A stretch of DNA of 39,941 nucleotides from Candidatus Woesearchaeota archaeon CG10_big_fil_rev_8_21_14_0_10_32_9 (GCA_002762915.1 PCYF01000029.1:1-39941); one strand, 5' to 3'; counted from the first letter of the stretch, positions 30,602 through 38,722 are shown. Translations and numbers: made by a program. The notes: generated by a model from the sequence alone, not told the origin.

Positions 30602-31870
30602 ATGTTGGGACCGATAGAAATAATACAAAGTGTAATATATTTTGTTTCATTGTATTATGTAGTTTTCTGGTTACTGGTTTTATTTGATGCCCCTGAAAAA
30701 GATGAAAAAAGAAAAAACAAAGAATGGCCTGAAATAAGTATCTTGGTTCCGGCTTATAATGAGGAAAGAAATATAGTTGCCACATTGAAAGCAACGCATG
30801 ATTTGGATTATCCAAGAGATAAAGTAAAATTATTTTTTATAGACGATGGTTCTAGTGACAAAACTCTTGAAAAAGGAACAAAATATCTGAATACATTAAT
30901 AGAAAAAAAAGAATATTCTGATATAAGAATAATAACTCAAAAAAATGGCGGAAAATATTCTGCATTAAATAATGCGTTGAAATACGTTGATACTGAACTC
31001 TTTGCAACATTAGATGCTGATTCTATGCCTGAAACTGATGCTTTAAAAAAAATTGTTGAAAAATTTGATGATCCCGAGATTGGCGCAGTTTCTCCGGTGC
31101 TGAAAGTATACAATCCTAAAAATTATTTACAAAAAATACAATGGTTTGAATATGCTGTAAATCATTTCTATAAGAGCATTATTTGCAAATTAAATGCAAT
31201 ACATGTTACTCCAGGACCATTATCAACATACAGAACAAAAGTTGTTAGACGAATTGGTTACTTCAGAGAAGCACATAAAACTGAAGATATGGAGATGGCG
31301 ATGAGAATACAAAAGGCGCATTATAGGATAATACAAGCGAATGATGCATTTGTTTATACAAAAGCACCAAACACAATAAAAGCACTATACAAACAAAGAC
31401 ATAGATGGAATTTAGGCACCTTCAAGAATCTAATAGATTATAGAAAAATGATGTTTAACAGAAAATATGGAGATTTCGGTTTATTCCAACTTCCGGTAAT
31501 ACTTATATCAGGATTATTAGGGGTTGTTGTAATATCTTTAGTTGTAAATGAGCTGTGGAAATCACTTAGACACACTTATAATATGTTGAAATTATTCAAT
31601 TTTAATATTTTAGACTATATGCGTACTCTGAAGTTTGATATAATGTTATACGATGTTGATTTAAGAACTACTGCAACATTTGTAATATTTTTAGCATTAA
31701 GCATACTTGTAATTTGGTTATCTTTGAAAGTATATAGAGAAAGATTCTTGATAAAAAGGATTATTTCTTTTGTATTGTATTTCTTCTTGTACTATTTATT
31801 TTTAGGAATAGTTTGGCTAGGAGTATTCAAAGATGTCATGCTTGGGAGAGGAAGCGACTGGAAAAAATAA
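30602..31870 (+). CDS. GT2-family processive glycosyltransferase
   Basis: 422 residues. One N-terminal helix (about 8-28), then a GT-A domain: ISILVPAYNEERNI (46-59), FFIDDGSSDKT (78-88), LDADSM with the D-A-D metal site (138-140), TEDMEM with the general-base T-E-D (227-229), and QRHRW (265-269), the Q-x-x-R-W motif of cellulose/hyaluronan synthase-like enzymes. Three or more helices follow from ~300, as in enzymes that translocate the polymer. It probably makes or extends a surface polysaccharide or glycolipid from nucleotide sugars on the cytosolic side. It lies 29 nt downstream of the GT-C pair. Confidence 0.93.
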   Translation: MLGPIEIIQSVIYFVSLYYVVFWLLVLFDAPEKDEKRKNKEWPEISILVPAYNEERNIVATLKATHDLDYPRDKVKLFFIDDGSSDKTLEKGTKYLNTLIEKKEYSDIRIITQKNGGKYSALNNALKYVDTELFATLDADSMPETDALKKIVEKFDDPEIGAVSPVLKVYNPKNYLQKIQWFEYAVNHFYKSIICKLNAIHVTPGPLSTYRTKVVRRIGYFREAHKTEDMEMAMRIQKAHYRIIQANDAFVYTKAPNTIKALYKQRHRWNLGTFKNLIDYRKMMFNRKYGDFGLFQLPVILISGLLGVVVISLVVNELWKSLRHTYNMLKLFNFNILDYMRTLKFDIMLYDVDLRTTATFVIFLALSILVIWLSLKVYRERFLIKRIISFVLYFFLYYLFLGIVWLGVFKDVMLGRGSDWKK

Positions 31871-31875
31871 GAAAC

Positions 31876-31885
31876 CTTATAAATT
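31876..31885 (+). promoter_or_regulatory. TATA box of the thioredoxin-like gene
   Basis: CTTATAAATT is centred about 26 nt before the ATG at 31906; leaderless transcription is implied. Confidence 0.5.
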
Positions 31886-31905
31886 AAAAAACGGTACTAA
31901 TAAAA

Positions 31906-32610
31906 ATGAGAAAGTTTGAGAAAAGAAAATATGTTATAGCTTTTATAATTACTTTAGCAATATTTTTACTAGGATTCTTTTTAGGATTTGTAATGGACTT
32001 ACAAAGAGTGAATTACTTTCAAGAAATAACCGATAAACAAAAATTGGACTTAACCAGTTTGCAATTACAATATGAATTGGCTCAAGAAGAACCATTCTCA
32101 GAAAGTTGTGGCGCATTTGAAGTTTTATTTCAAAGATTTATGATCGATTTGGAAGACAATAGAATAAGAATAGATAATTATTATGAACAGGCCGATGTGA
32201 AGAAAGAAGATTTTCAAAATCTAAAAAGAGAGTATATGATATCTCAGATTAAGTTTTGGCAAATATCAAGAAACTTAAAAAAATTCTGTCCACAAAATTA
32301 TGACTTCGTGACTGTAATTTATTTCTACTCGGACGATTCATCTTGTGCAGATTGCTCTTCACAAGCAAATGTATTAGATTATTATAAACGAGTTCTAAAA
32401 GATAACATATTGATATTTTCTATTGATGAAACTTTTAAGGATAGAGAACCAATCATAGAGTTGTTCAAAGCAACATATAATATTACACAATATCCCACTT
32501 TAATAATTAATGACAAAGCATACAGTCCTCTAATGGACAAAACTCAATTAAAAGAAATACTTTGCCGAGAATATTCATCCCCTGATGTAAAACAACAACT
32601 GTGTGAATAG
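31906..32610 (+). CDS. Membrane-tethered thioredoxin-like protein
   Basis: 234 residues. One N-terminal helix (about 9-30) anchors it, so the rest is likely outside. Residues ~35-130 are helical with C68 and C128. From ~133 a thioredoxin fold is visible: VTVIYFYSDDSSCADC gives the C147-A-D-C150 redox pair, NILIFSID is the central strand, and QYPTLIIND supplies the cis-proline (P197). A final pair of cysteines (C-R-E, L-C-E) ends the protein. By family analogy it could form or rearrange disulfides in exported proteins, which suits the many Cys-rich surface proteins in this window. Partner unknown. Confidence 0.8.
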   Translation: MRKFEKRKYVIAFIITLAIFLLGFFLGFVMDLQRVNYFQEITDKQKLDLTSLQLQYELAQEEPFSESCGAFEVLFQRFMIDLEDNRIRIDNYYEQADVKKEDFQNLKREYMISQIKFWQISRNLKKFCPQNYDFVTVIYFYSDDSSCADCSSQANVLDYYKRVLKDNILIFSIDETFKDREPIIELFKATYNITQYPTLIINDKAYSPLMDKTQLKEILCREYSSPDVKQQLCE

Positions 32611-32628
32611 TTTTATTCTAGTTTATAC

Positions 32629-34050
32629 TTATTTGTATGAGTAAATGTATATTGTGTATATGTTTTTTAAGAAAGTAAATCTTTCATTTTCTTCCAACCA
32701 TTCTAATGGCGGCTCTTCCGATCGCTCTTTGTAATAAATAAATAGGCCCGGGTCTGTCATGTAATTTTCGTAAAAAGTGTAAAAATCAGAATTTCTAGCA
32801 TATATTGGAGAAACTTTTAATCCTGTGTAGTATGCGAGGACTGGAAATTCGCTGTTGCTGTAAATTAAATTAGCGGTGTTGTTAGAAGATTTAATGAATT
32901 CAGCAATAGTTATTTCTAGCGTAGGATGTGTGTTAATTAAAGGTTGATTTATCCTGACAAAAGATGCTTGAAAAGAATATATTGAAATTAATAAAATTAA
33001 AACTACAAGTGAATATTTTCCAAACTGTTTGAAAAATACATTTCTTTTATTTATGTGTCTATGTTGTTTATTTTTTGAAGAAAATAGGTTTCTTAACAAA
33101 TTTCTTAGTTCATAACTTGTCAGAATAATTAAAGGAGGCAACAGAGGAAGCATGTATCTTACCTCTTTGTGCGGAGTCAAAGTTATGTAGAGTAAATATA
33201 TAAAAAACCAAACGATTAGAAATTTCTCAATTAATGAGTATTTGGGTTTTTTGAAACTCTTGTAGATTATTAAAAGTAACCCTGCGATTAATAGAGGAGG
33301 AAAATAAGTGAATAATGATATAAAATAAAAAAAGAAAGGTTCATTGTAATCAGAAACTACAACATTTGCACGAATGATTGTGAATAGAAAAAAATTGTAT
33401 TTAACCTGGACCCAAATCAAATAAGGTGCAAGCACCGCCAGAATGTAAACTCCCCAAATAAGAAGTCTCTCTTTAATAAACTTAAAAGTCCTATTGTTCA
33501 TTAAAGCATATAAAACAAAAATCCCTGCAATAATAATTGAAGTAAATCTCATTAAAATTGCTAATCCTATGAACAACGCGGAGAGAAATAAATTGTAATT
33601 ATTTCTGAAATCAGATTTAATAAAAAAATATATTCCTCCAATTAAAAGACTTAGGGCTGGAGCCTCAGTCATAATCCAATGACCTGATTCAACAAGAACG
33701 GGGGAAAAACTGTATATTGCTGCTGCAATTAATGCAACATCTTCATCATAAATACGCTTACTTAGTAAATATATGAAAAAAATTCCAAGACTTCCTAAAA
33801 GTGCAGTTAAAATTCCTGCAGAAAAAGTATTATGATAAAAAATAAACATGCCTGCAATTAATAAAGATAGCAAAGGAGGTCTTATTTGGAATTCATCATA
33901 ATTAGAACTACCTGAGAAGATTACTTCTGCATTTTGCAAATAAGAAGTTTCATCCCACCAGTGTGCAACTTGAATAGGCCAAAGTCTCAGAATAATTCCT
34001 AGTAAAATAATAAGTACTAACAATAAAATCGTGTAATTGCGCGAGTTCAT
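32629..34050 (-). CDS. GT-C-type glycosyltransferase (PMT/ArnT-like)
   Basis: 473 residues with about ten helices. After helix 1, VAHWWDETSYLQNAEVIFSG holds the D-E pair that is the catalytic acid motif of GT39/PMT-like enzymes; RPPLLSLLIAGMFIF follows as in ArnT-like proteins. HKEVRYMLPLLPPLIIL in the later half matches the ArnT/PMT pattern 'H-K-E-x-R-x-x-L/M-P-x-x-P'. It uses a lipid-phosphate sugar donor. The start overlaps the stop of the upstream MBF1-like gene by 4 nt (ATGA), giving an unusual operon of a regulator plus glycosyltransferase. Confidence 0.9.
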   Translation of the reverse strand: MNSRNYTILLLVLIILLGIILRLWPIQVAHWWDETSYLQNAEVIFSGSSNYDEFQIRPPLLSLLIAGMFIFYHNTFSAGILTALLGSLGIFFIYLLSKRIYDEDVALIAAAIYSFSPVLVESGHWIMTEAPALSLLIGGIYFFIKSDFRNNYNLFLSALFIGLAILMRFTSIIIAGIFVLYALMNNRTFKFIKERLLIWGVYILAVLAPYLIWVQVKYNFFLFTIIRANVVVSDYNEPFFFYFISLFTYFPPLLIAGLLLIIYKSFKKPKYSLIEKFLIVWFFIYLLYITLTPHKEVRYMLPLLPPLIILTSYELRNLLRNLFSSKNKQHRHINKRNVFFKQFGKYSLVVLILLISIYSFQASFVRINQPLINTHPTLEITIAEFIKSSNNTANLIYSNSEFPVLAYYTGLKVSPIYARNSDFYTFYENYMTDPGLFIYYKERSEEPPLEWLEENERFTFLKNIYTIYIYSYK

Positions 34051-34511
34051 TTTTTCTTGAATTTTATTAAATCTCCAATTGTTAAAGGTCCGCGAGTAGT
34101 TTCAGTAGAAGATTCAGCAATAACAGGCTCTCTGTAAACTTCAATTAATTTTATTTTGAGTTGTTTTTCTATTTTTTCAGCTAGAACTATGCTAGGCTCC
34201 AGTTTTCCAGATTCAAGATGTTGAATGGCAGATTCCTTCTCTTGAAGAAGCTTAGCAAATTCATCTTGCTTGAGACCTCTTTTTTCTCTTGACTTTTTAA
34301 TCAAAGAAGCATAATTACTAACAATAATATTAACAGGTTTGGATTCTTCCTCCTTTTTTTTAGTCTCAACATACTTGGAAACATACTTCTCTTCGGCATG
34401 TTTTCTAAGAACTGTTCCAAATTTAGTACAAGATGTACAAACCACTAAAACACTACCTTCTACGTCTGCGTCAAATAATTGTCCTTCTCTACCACACATG
34501 TCACAATTCAA
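34047..34511 (-). CDS. MBF1-like transcription factor (zinc ribbon plus HTH)
   Basis: 154 residues from TTG 34511, chosen because GGAGGGG lies a few bases upstream on this strand; no nearby ATG keeps the zinc ribbon. C3-x2-C6 and C25-x2-C28 form a zinc ribbon (residues 1-30). A Lys/Glu-rich linker leads to an HTH_3/Xre domain at ~66-120 (YASLIKKSREKRGLKQDEFA, KLLQEKESAIQHLESGKLEP). This is the architecture of archaeal MBF1, a coactivator-type protein that bridges TBP and regulators in eukaryotes and associates with ribosomes in archaea. It is translationally coupled to the downstream GT-C gene by a 4-nt overlap. Confidence 0.92.
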   Translation of the reverse strand: MNCDMCGREGQLFDADVEGSVLVVCTSCTKFGTVLRKHAEEKYVSKYVETKKKEEESKPVNIIVSNYASLIKKSREKRGLKQDEFAKLLQEKESAIQHLESGKLEPSIVLAEKIEKQLKIKLIEVYREPVIAESSTETTRGPLTIGDLIKFKKK

Positions 34512-34538
34512 GTAAATCCCCTCCGTAATGCTATTCTA

Positions 34539-35708
34539 TTACTTTTTACTTGGGTTATTTAACTTTTTTGCTTGTTTCCTTTCAAATAGACAGAAATAGA
34601 AATTTTGTTTACCTTGCCAAACTTCACTTTTCTTAGTTAGACTAAAACCAAATCCTTCACTAAGTTCCACAAAAAAATCAGGATTTCTAAAAATAAATGC
34701 CATTCGTCCTTTTTTATTAAGAATTTCATCAGTATTTCTCAACAAATGAGTATATACGGATTTACAAACGTGATCAGGCACACTTTTTGAAGGCTCGATT
34801 ATTTTCGACGCAATTAAATCAACATCTTTCTCAAAAAACTTCAAATCAAGATCTTCAACGTTTTTTCTTGAAAATGAGATAAATTTCTCAACACCACCTA
34901 TCTTAGCATTCTTTTTTTGAGCAGAAGTATTATTAAAAGAAGAATCTGAACTGAAAATAGTTGGAGAAGAGGTGGTTATTGCTTTGGAGTCAAGTTTTTT
35001 TAGAATATCAGAAAAATCTTTTTCAAATATGTCTTTAGAAAATGCAAAATTCTTTGTGTAATAATTTAAAGGAAGACTAGATGTGAAATTTGCCGCCTCA
35101 ATACAAATAGTTCCTGCTAGAGAGAAAGGATCTAATAAAACATCTTTCTTTGTGTAATCTGCAAATAACAGAAGATCAAACGCCAAAGTTCCCTTTATGT
35201 TGTTTGGATTATTAAATAAAAGATACTGTCTTTTGCTTAAATCTCTGCCGCCAAAGTCAATTCCGAAAATAAACGACTCATCTAACACTTGAATAAAAAA
35301 AGAGGCATCAGGATTTGCAAGATTTACTTCAGCGTTAGTTTTATCTTTCAATAATCTGCTTAATTCTTGCTCAACGTTCACGCTATTAAACTCGTGTTCT
35401 CCTATTCTTTCACATTCAACTCTAAATGAAGAGAATTTAATAAAATCTAATGAAAAATTTTCTAAGTCTGAGAACACTTTTTCTAGTAATGTTTCAAATT
35501 CTTCGAAACTACCTGATGAAATCTTGAGTAGAACACGTTTGATGCTTTGGGCCGAATAACAAATTTCTACAGCTTTTTCCAATTCTGCTTTAAATGTCAC
35601 AAATCCTTTTTCGATTTTGGACTTGGTTGAAAATCTAGCGCTTAGTTCCTTTGAAGAAAACTCTTCACAACCTCTTTCTTGAGTTATGCAAAATTCATAA
35701 TTAACCAT
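34539..35708 (-). CDS. THUMP-type RNA methyltransferase homolog with degenerate catalytic motif
   Basis: 389 residues. The N-terminal ~150 residues fit a ferredoxin-like/THUMP region (CERIGEHEFNSVNVEQELS and PDASFFIQVLDESFIFGIDF, as in Trm14/RlmL-like proteins). GRDLSKRQYLLFNNPNNIKG leads into a Rossmann methyltransferase: VLLDPFSLAGTICIEAA (190-206) is motif I, with S-L-A-G where C-G-S-G is usual. Motif IV, normally D/N-P-P-Y/F, reads LIASKIIEPSK (298-308) and so lacks the catalytic Pro-Pro-aromatic. A Ser/Thr-rich insert (~241-265) interrupts the domain. It may bind RNA without methylating it, or use a divergent mechanism. A minus-strand TATA box 25 nt upstream implies a leaderless transcript. 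Confidence 0.8.
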   Translation of the reverse strand: MVNYEFCITQERGCEEFSSKELSARFSTKSKIEKGFVTFKAELEKAVEICYSAQSIKRVLLKISSGSFEEFETLLEKVFSDLENFSLDFIKFSSFRVECERIGEHEFNSVNVEQELSRLLKDKTNAEVNLANPDASFFIQVLDESFIFGIDFGGRDLSKRQYLLFNNPNNIKGTLAFDLLLFADYTKKDVLLDPFSLAGTICIEAANFTSSLPLNYYTKNFAFSKDIFEKDFSDILKKLDSKAITTSSPTIFSSDSSFNNTSAQKKNAKIGGVEKFISFSRKNVEDLDLKFFEKDVDLIASKIIEPSKSVPDHVCKSVYTHLLRNTDEILNKKGRMAFIFRNPDFFVELSEGFGFSLTKKSEVWQGKQNFYFCLFERKQAKKLNNPSKK

Positions 35709-35727
35709 ACTTGAAGAAAACAGCCAT

Positions 35728-35737
35728 TATTTATAAG
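35728..35737 (-). promoter_or_regulatory. TATA box of the THUMP-type gene
   Basis: On the minus strand CTTATAAATAA is centred about 25 nt before the ATG at 35708. Confidence 0.5.
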
Positions 35738-35790
35738 ATTGATTGAAGAAACTAGCCAAAAAATTTAAATACTCAATTCAATAAAAAGTT

Positions 35791-35799
35791 CATATAAAT
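35791..35799 (+). promoter_or_regulatory. TATA box of the 35821 small membrane protein
   Basis: CATATAAAT lies about 26 nt before ATG 35821; AATTTAAATAC at 35760-35770 is an alternative that would leave a leader carrying the GAGGTG site. Confidence 0.4.
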
Positions 35800-35820
35800 C
35801 ACATTTAAAGAAGAGGTGTT

Positions 35821-36084
35821 ATGAAAATGGGATTGGAAACGGTAATACTTGCAATAATAATAGGAACATTATTCGCAATAGTCTACAGCTTAAGAGTTCT
35901 AGTATTAATGGAAAGAAGAATAGCAAGAATAGATGTTCACATCGAAGCTCTAGTTCACAGAGTAATTTCTGAGGAACATAGAATAGAAACAGAAGAAAAA
36001 GATATAGAAAGAATGTTTTCTTCAAGAAAAAAAGCTACAAAAACAGTAGCAAAGAAAAAAGCAAGAAAAGTTAAAAGAAAATAA
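35821..36084 (+). CDS. Small membrane protein with charged helical tail
   Basis: 87 residues. ATG 35821 and ATG 35827 (MGLETVILAI) are both possible; GAGGTG at 35813-35818 is 8 nt from the second, which favours it if the transcript has a leader, while a TATA box at 35791 would make 35821 leaderless. One helix (about residues 5-28) is followed by a heptad-like amphipathic helix (LMERRIARIDVHIEALVHRV) and a very basic tail (KKATKTVAKKKARKVKRK) that could bind nucleic acid or phospholipid. The family is not recognised. Confidence 0.75.
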   Translation: MKMGLETVILAIIIGTLFAIVYSLRVLVLMERRIARIDVHIEALVHRVISEEHRIETEEKDIERMFSSRKKATKTVAKKKARKVKRK

Positions 36085-36120
36085 GTACTTTTTTATACTA
36101 TTTCTTTTCACTATTTTTTT

Positions 36121-36729
36121 ATGATTCTTAATACTTCTTTAATGCATGGCGCACAGTATCACTTTAGATTGCATAAAGAGAAGCTTACTGATCTGTGTTC
36201 TGATGGATTTCAGCAATTAGAGGATTATCTTTTGGTTGTTATGAAAAATTGTCCTTCAATATATTTTCAAGAAGGGCCGAGAAGTTCAGTTCTAAAATTT
36301 TCAGTTGGTGAAGATTTGGAAGAATTAGAACACGAAGTTAGTTTACTTGCAAGAATGGGACTAGAAAGCAATTACTATGATAATGCGCACATGAACGTGC
36401 AAATGTTTATGCTTTCTTATGACAATAAAACAATTGGAATAGAAATTCCTATATGGTTGCACAAAGAAGAATTCGCGAATTTTGAAAATTTGTTGAAATC
36501 TGAATTGCCATTATCCGGACACATAGATCTTGTGCGAATAGAGAATGGAAAAATTTGGATCTGGGATTACAAACCAAATGCGCATAGAGAAAAACATGCT
36601 GCAACACAAACATATTTCTATGCAATAATGCTCTCAAAAAGAACAGGAATACCTCTAGAAAATTTTAGATGCGGATACTTTGACGATAAACATAGCTATG
36701 TTTTTGATCCGAATGCAATTAAAATATGA
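36121..36729 (+). CDS. PD-(D/E)xK-superfamily nuclease-like protein (Cas4/RecB-type core)
   Basis: 202 residues. ATG 36121 lies ~26 nt after TTTTATACTA, so it is probably leaderless. The core shows E108 (GIEIPIW), LSGHIDLVRI with D136, IWIWDYKPNA with D149 and K151, and Q163 in ATQTYFYAIMLSKRTG. Together G-H-I-D, D-x-K and Q-x3-Y match Cas4/RecB/AddB-type PD-(D/E)xK nucleases. The cysteines expected of the Cas4 iron-sulfur cluster are absent. No CRISPR array or cas genes are nearby, so a general DNA-repair or degradation role is more likely than adaptation. It is shorter than RecB-fused forms but full for a stand-alone domain. Confidence 0.82.
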   Translation: MILNTSLMHGAQYHFRLHKEKLTDLCSDGFQQLEDYLLVVMKNCPSIYFQEGPRSSVLKFSVGEDLEELEHEVSLLARMGLESNYYDNAHMNVQMFMLSYDNKTIGIEIPIWLHKEEFANFENLLKSELPLSGHIDLVRIENGKIWIWDYKPNAHREKHAATQTYFYAIMLSKRTGIPLENFRCGYFDDKHSYVFDPNAIKI

Positions 36730-36730
36730 T

Positions 36731-37609
36731 TCATTTTTTATAAGTTATATCTCGTCTAATTAGAGCGCCTGATGTTAAATGCTCAGGTTTTGTGATTTTT
36801 ATGTCAAAAGGATAGTATGAATTTACATGTATGTCTTTTGCACTATACTCGTCTGTTGCTGCGAAAACTGTTCTGTTTGGGCCGGCCCACTTTTTAATGC
36901 TGTCTGCAAAAGAATATTTTCCGCCACTACAGGCATCTAGAAATATTGTTGCGTTAGGGTTTAATAATTCTAGATATTTTTTAGTTTCTGAGTTTTTTTG
37001 TGATAAATATATTTCATCTAATTCTGTGTCTATTTTTTTCTTAAGTTGATTTATTTTTGCATTACGTATTGAATCTTCCCTAAATCCTTCTTTTCTAATT
37101 ATCGGATCATTATTGAGGATCTTTTCTAAATTTTTGTTGAAACTATAATTTGTGAATATATCATTTAATTCAGAAAATTGTTTTAGTGGAAATGTTCCAA
37201 ATGTGGCGCTAAATCCGTCTCCATGCCCTCCTATGCCTAATAAATCTATATTGGGAGTATTTAATATGGCATCATAAAGTTCACGTCTTCTACTGATTAT
37301 TTTTATTTTTGTATCATAATTCTTTTTTAGATTATTGTAGAATTCAATTGATTCTTTGGAAGTATATGCTCCAAGGTCATCTTCTTTAGGAATAAGATAT
37401 AAAGCGTTAGGTTTATCTGTATCAACAAAGTCATCCGCGTATTTTTTTATGATGTTGATTTTTGCTTCAGTTGTCATCTGAACCGTTTCTTTTTTTCTAA
37501 TTGAATCTTTTAGTGGTTCATCTATTTTTTTGCAACTTGTAACGCCTAGAGTGAAGCCTATGCTTGACGCAACAATAAGTGTTGAGTAGAGTATTTTTTT
37601 AAGATTCAT
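36731..37609 (-). CDS. Putative lipoprotein with caspase-like (clan CD) His/Cys dyad
   Basis: 292 residues. The N-terminus, a basic head and hydrophobic stretch ending L-G-V-T-S-C, is a lipobox-like site (C26), so it is probably a membrane-anchored lipoprotein facing outward. NIDLLGIGGHGDG puts H129 in the hydrophobic-block plus H-G context, and ATIFLDACSGGKYSF puts C227 in the hydrophobic-block plus D-A-C-S/x-G context that define clan CD peptidases (caspases, metacaspases, gingipains, CHAT). A helical insert of about 60 residues lies between them (LKKKIDTELDEIYLSQ). Activity is inferred; CHAT-type or an inactive relative are alternatives. A minus-strand TATA box about 27 nt upstream suggests a leaderless transcript. 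Its 3' end nearly meets that of the nuclease gene (1 nt apart, convergent). Confidence 0.75.
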   Translation of the reverse strand: MNLKKILYSTLIVASSIGFTLGVTSCKKIDEPLKDSIRKKETVQMTTEAKINIIKKYADDFVDTDKPNALYLIPKEDDLGAYTSKESIEFYNNLKKNYDTKIKIISRRRELYDAILNTPNIDLLGIGGHGDGFSATFGTFPLKQFSELNDIFTNYSFNKNLEKILNNDPIIRKEGFREDSIRNAKINQLKKKIDTELDEIYLSQKNSETKKYLELLNPNATIFLDACSGGKYSFADSIKKWAGPNRTVFAATDEYSAKDIHVNSYYPFDIKITKPEHLTSGALIRRDITYKK

Positions 37610-37631
37610 AAGGTGTATGTTGAAGATTTAG

Positions 37632-37640
37632 TATTTAAAT
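37632..37640 (-). promoter_or_regulatory. TATA box of the caspase-like lipoprotein gene
   Basis: On the minus strand ATTTAAATA is centred about 27 nt before the ATG at 37609. Confidence 0.45.
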
Positions 37641-37680
37641 GTTTCGAATTATTACTACTCGGCAGTACTAAATTTAAGAT

Positions 37681-38688
37681 CTAATTAATATTTTTATATA
37701 TTAAAAATGGCTTGTTTTCTCTTATTAAATGTAGAGTTTCTTTAATTGTGTCTGCTTTCATTTGAAGAGAACAATCATACGTTTTAATGTAAGAATCTTT
37801 AATTATTTCAAATGCTTGTATAAACTTTTCTGCAACTATTTTGTCAGAATATACTGATAGTAATTTAGGATGAATTGTTAAAATATTATTCTTTAATATT
37901 TTTTGTACTTCAAGTAGTGCTACATTAGGATCTCCGCTTTTGAGCGAGGCATTATATATTGCTTGTTGCGCAGGACCAATAGATTTAATCATAGTTGAAA
38001 TTAAATCTTGATTTATTTGTTCATATGTAAGAGCTTTTTTCATGACTAATTCAGGCAAAGGATTTTCTTCTATGAAATCTTCGGCGTGTCTTTGCTCATC
38101 TACATCATTGCCCATATTTCTTAATTCATCCAGAAAATCATCCGGAATTAAAGGAAATAACACAGGTATTGTAAGATCAGTGAATTTAGTTGGCATTTTC
38201 TGATCAATCCAAGAAGCATATTTTTTTGTTATCCAATCTTTTCCAACTGCTGCAAATTCAAGTTTACTTGCAAAATAGTGATTTCCCAAAGATAATTGTT
38301 CTCCTCGTTCGTGTAGTGCGACATATTGTTCGAATTCAGTTGGAATCATATCTGTAACTACAAAAAGAGTCCAATCTCCTCGTTGTATTCCATCAAACAT
38401 GTTATATTGACAGTGTGCAAATCCTGGACCTGTAACATCAACAATGTGTTTTACTTCAGCATATTTTACTGCGGCATAAGTGAATTTGAAATCGTGTTTG
38501 TTAAAGTTCTTCCAACTATTTCTATTATTTACTTTTCTTATAAGTCCCTTCATGAAATCCTCTACCTCAAGATACAATTCAAGACTAACTTTTTGACTTA
38601 GTTTTTGATTTAATTCTACTTTTTGCTCTATTTTTTGTTCAAGTTTTTGTTGTTGAGATAATTCTTGACGCAGTTGTAAGGATAACAT
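37681..38688 (-). CDS. Protein with Gln-rich coiled coil and HExxE motif, function unknown
   Basis: 335 residues, no signal peptide. The start is supported by AGGTGA on the minus strand at 38694-38699. Residues 1-40 are Gln/Leu/Lys-rich with a clear repeat (QKLEQKIEQKVELNQKLSQK), probably a coiled coil. Residues ~115-150 contain ALHERGEQLSLGNHYFASKL: H126-E127-x-x-E130, H137 and E144 could bind a metal, but the classical HExxH pattern is absent. Later regions are helical with DVDEQRHAEDFIEENPLPEL. I do not recognise the family. It lies downstream of Hjc on the same strand and upstream of the lipoprotein gene, with its own promoter. Confidence 0.75.
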   Translation of the reverse strand: MLSLQLRQELSQQQKLEQKIEQKVELNQKLSQKVSLELYLEVEDFMKGLIRKVNNRNSWKNFNKHDFKFTYAAVKYAEVKHIVDVTGPGFAHCQYNMFDGIQRGDWTLFVVTDMIPTEFEQYVALHERGEQLSLGNHYFASKLEFAAVGKDWITKKYASWIDQKMPTKFTDLTIPVLFPLIPDDFLDELRNMGNDVDEQRHAEDFIEENPLPELVMKKALTYEQINQDLISTMIKSIGPAQQAIYNASLKSGDPNVALLEVQKILKNNILTIHPKLLSVYSDKIVAEKFIQAFEIIKDSYIKTYDCSLQMKADTIKETLHLIRENKPFLIYKNIN

Positions 38689-38722
38689 TTATTTCACCTG
38701 AGAGCTTGAAGAACACTCTCGA

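Noticed and set aside
36121..36729. Assignment as a CRISPR Cas4
   Set aside because: No iron-sulfur cysteines, no cas genes and no repeats in the window; only the nuclease core is supported.
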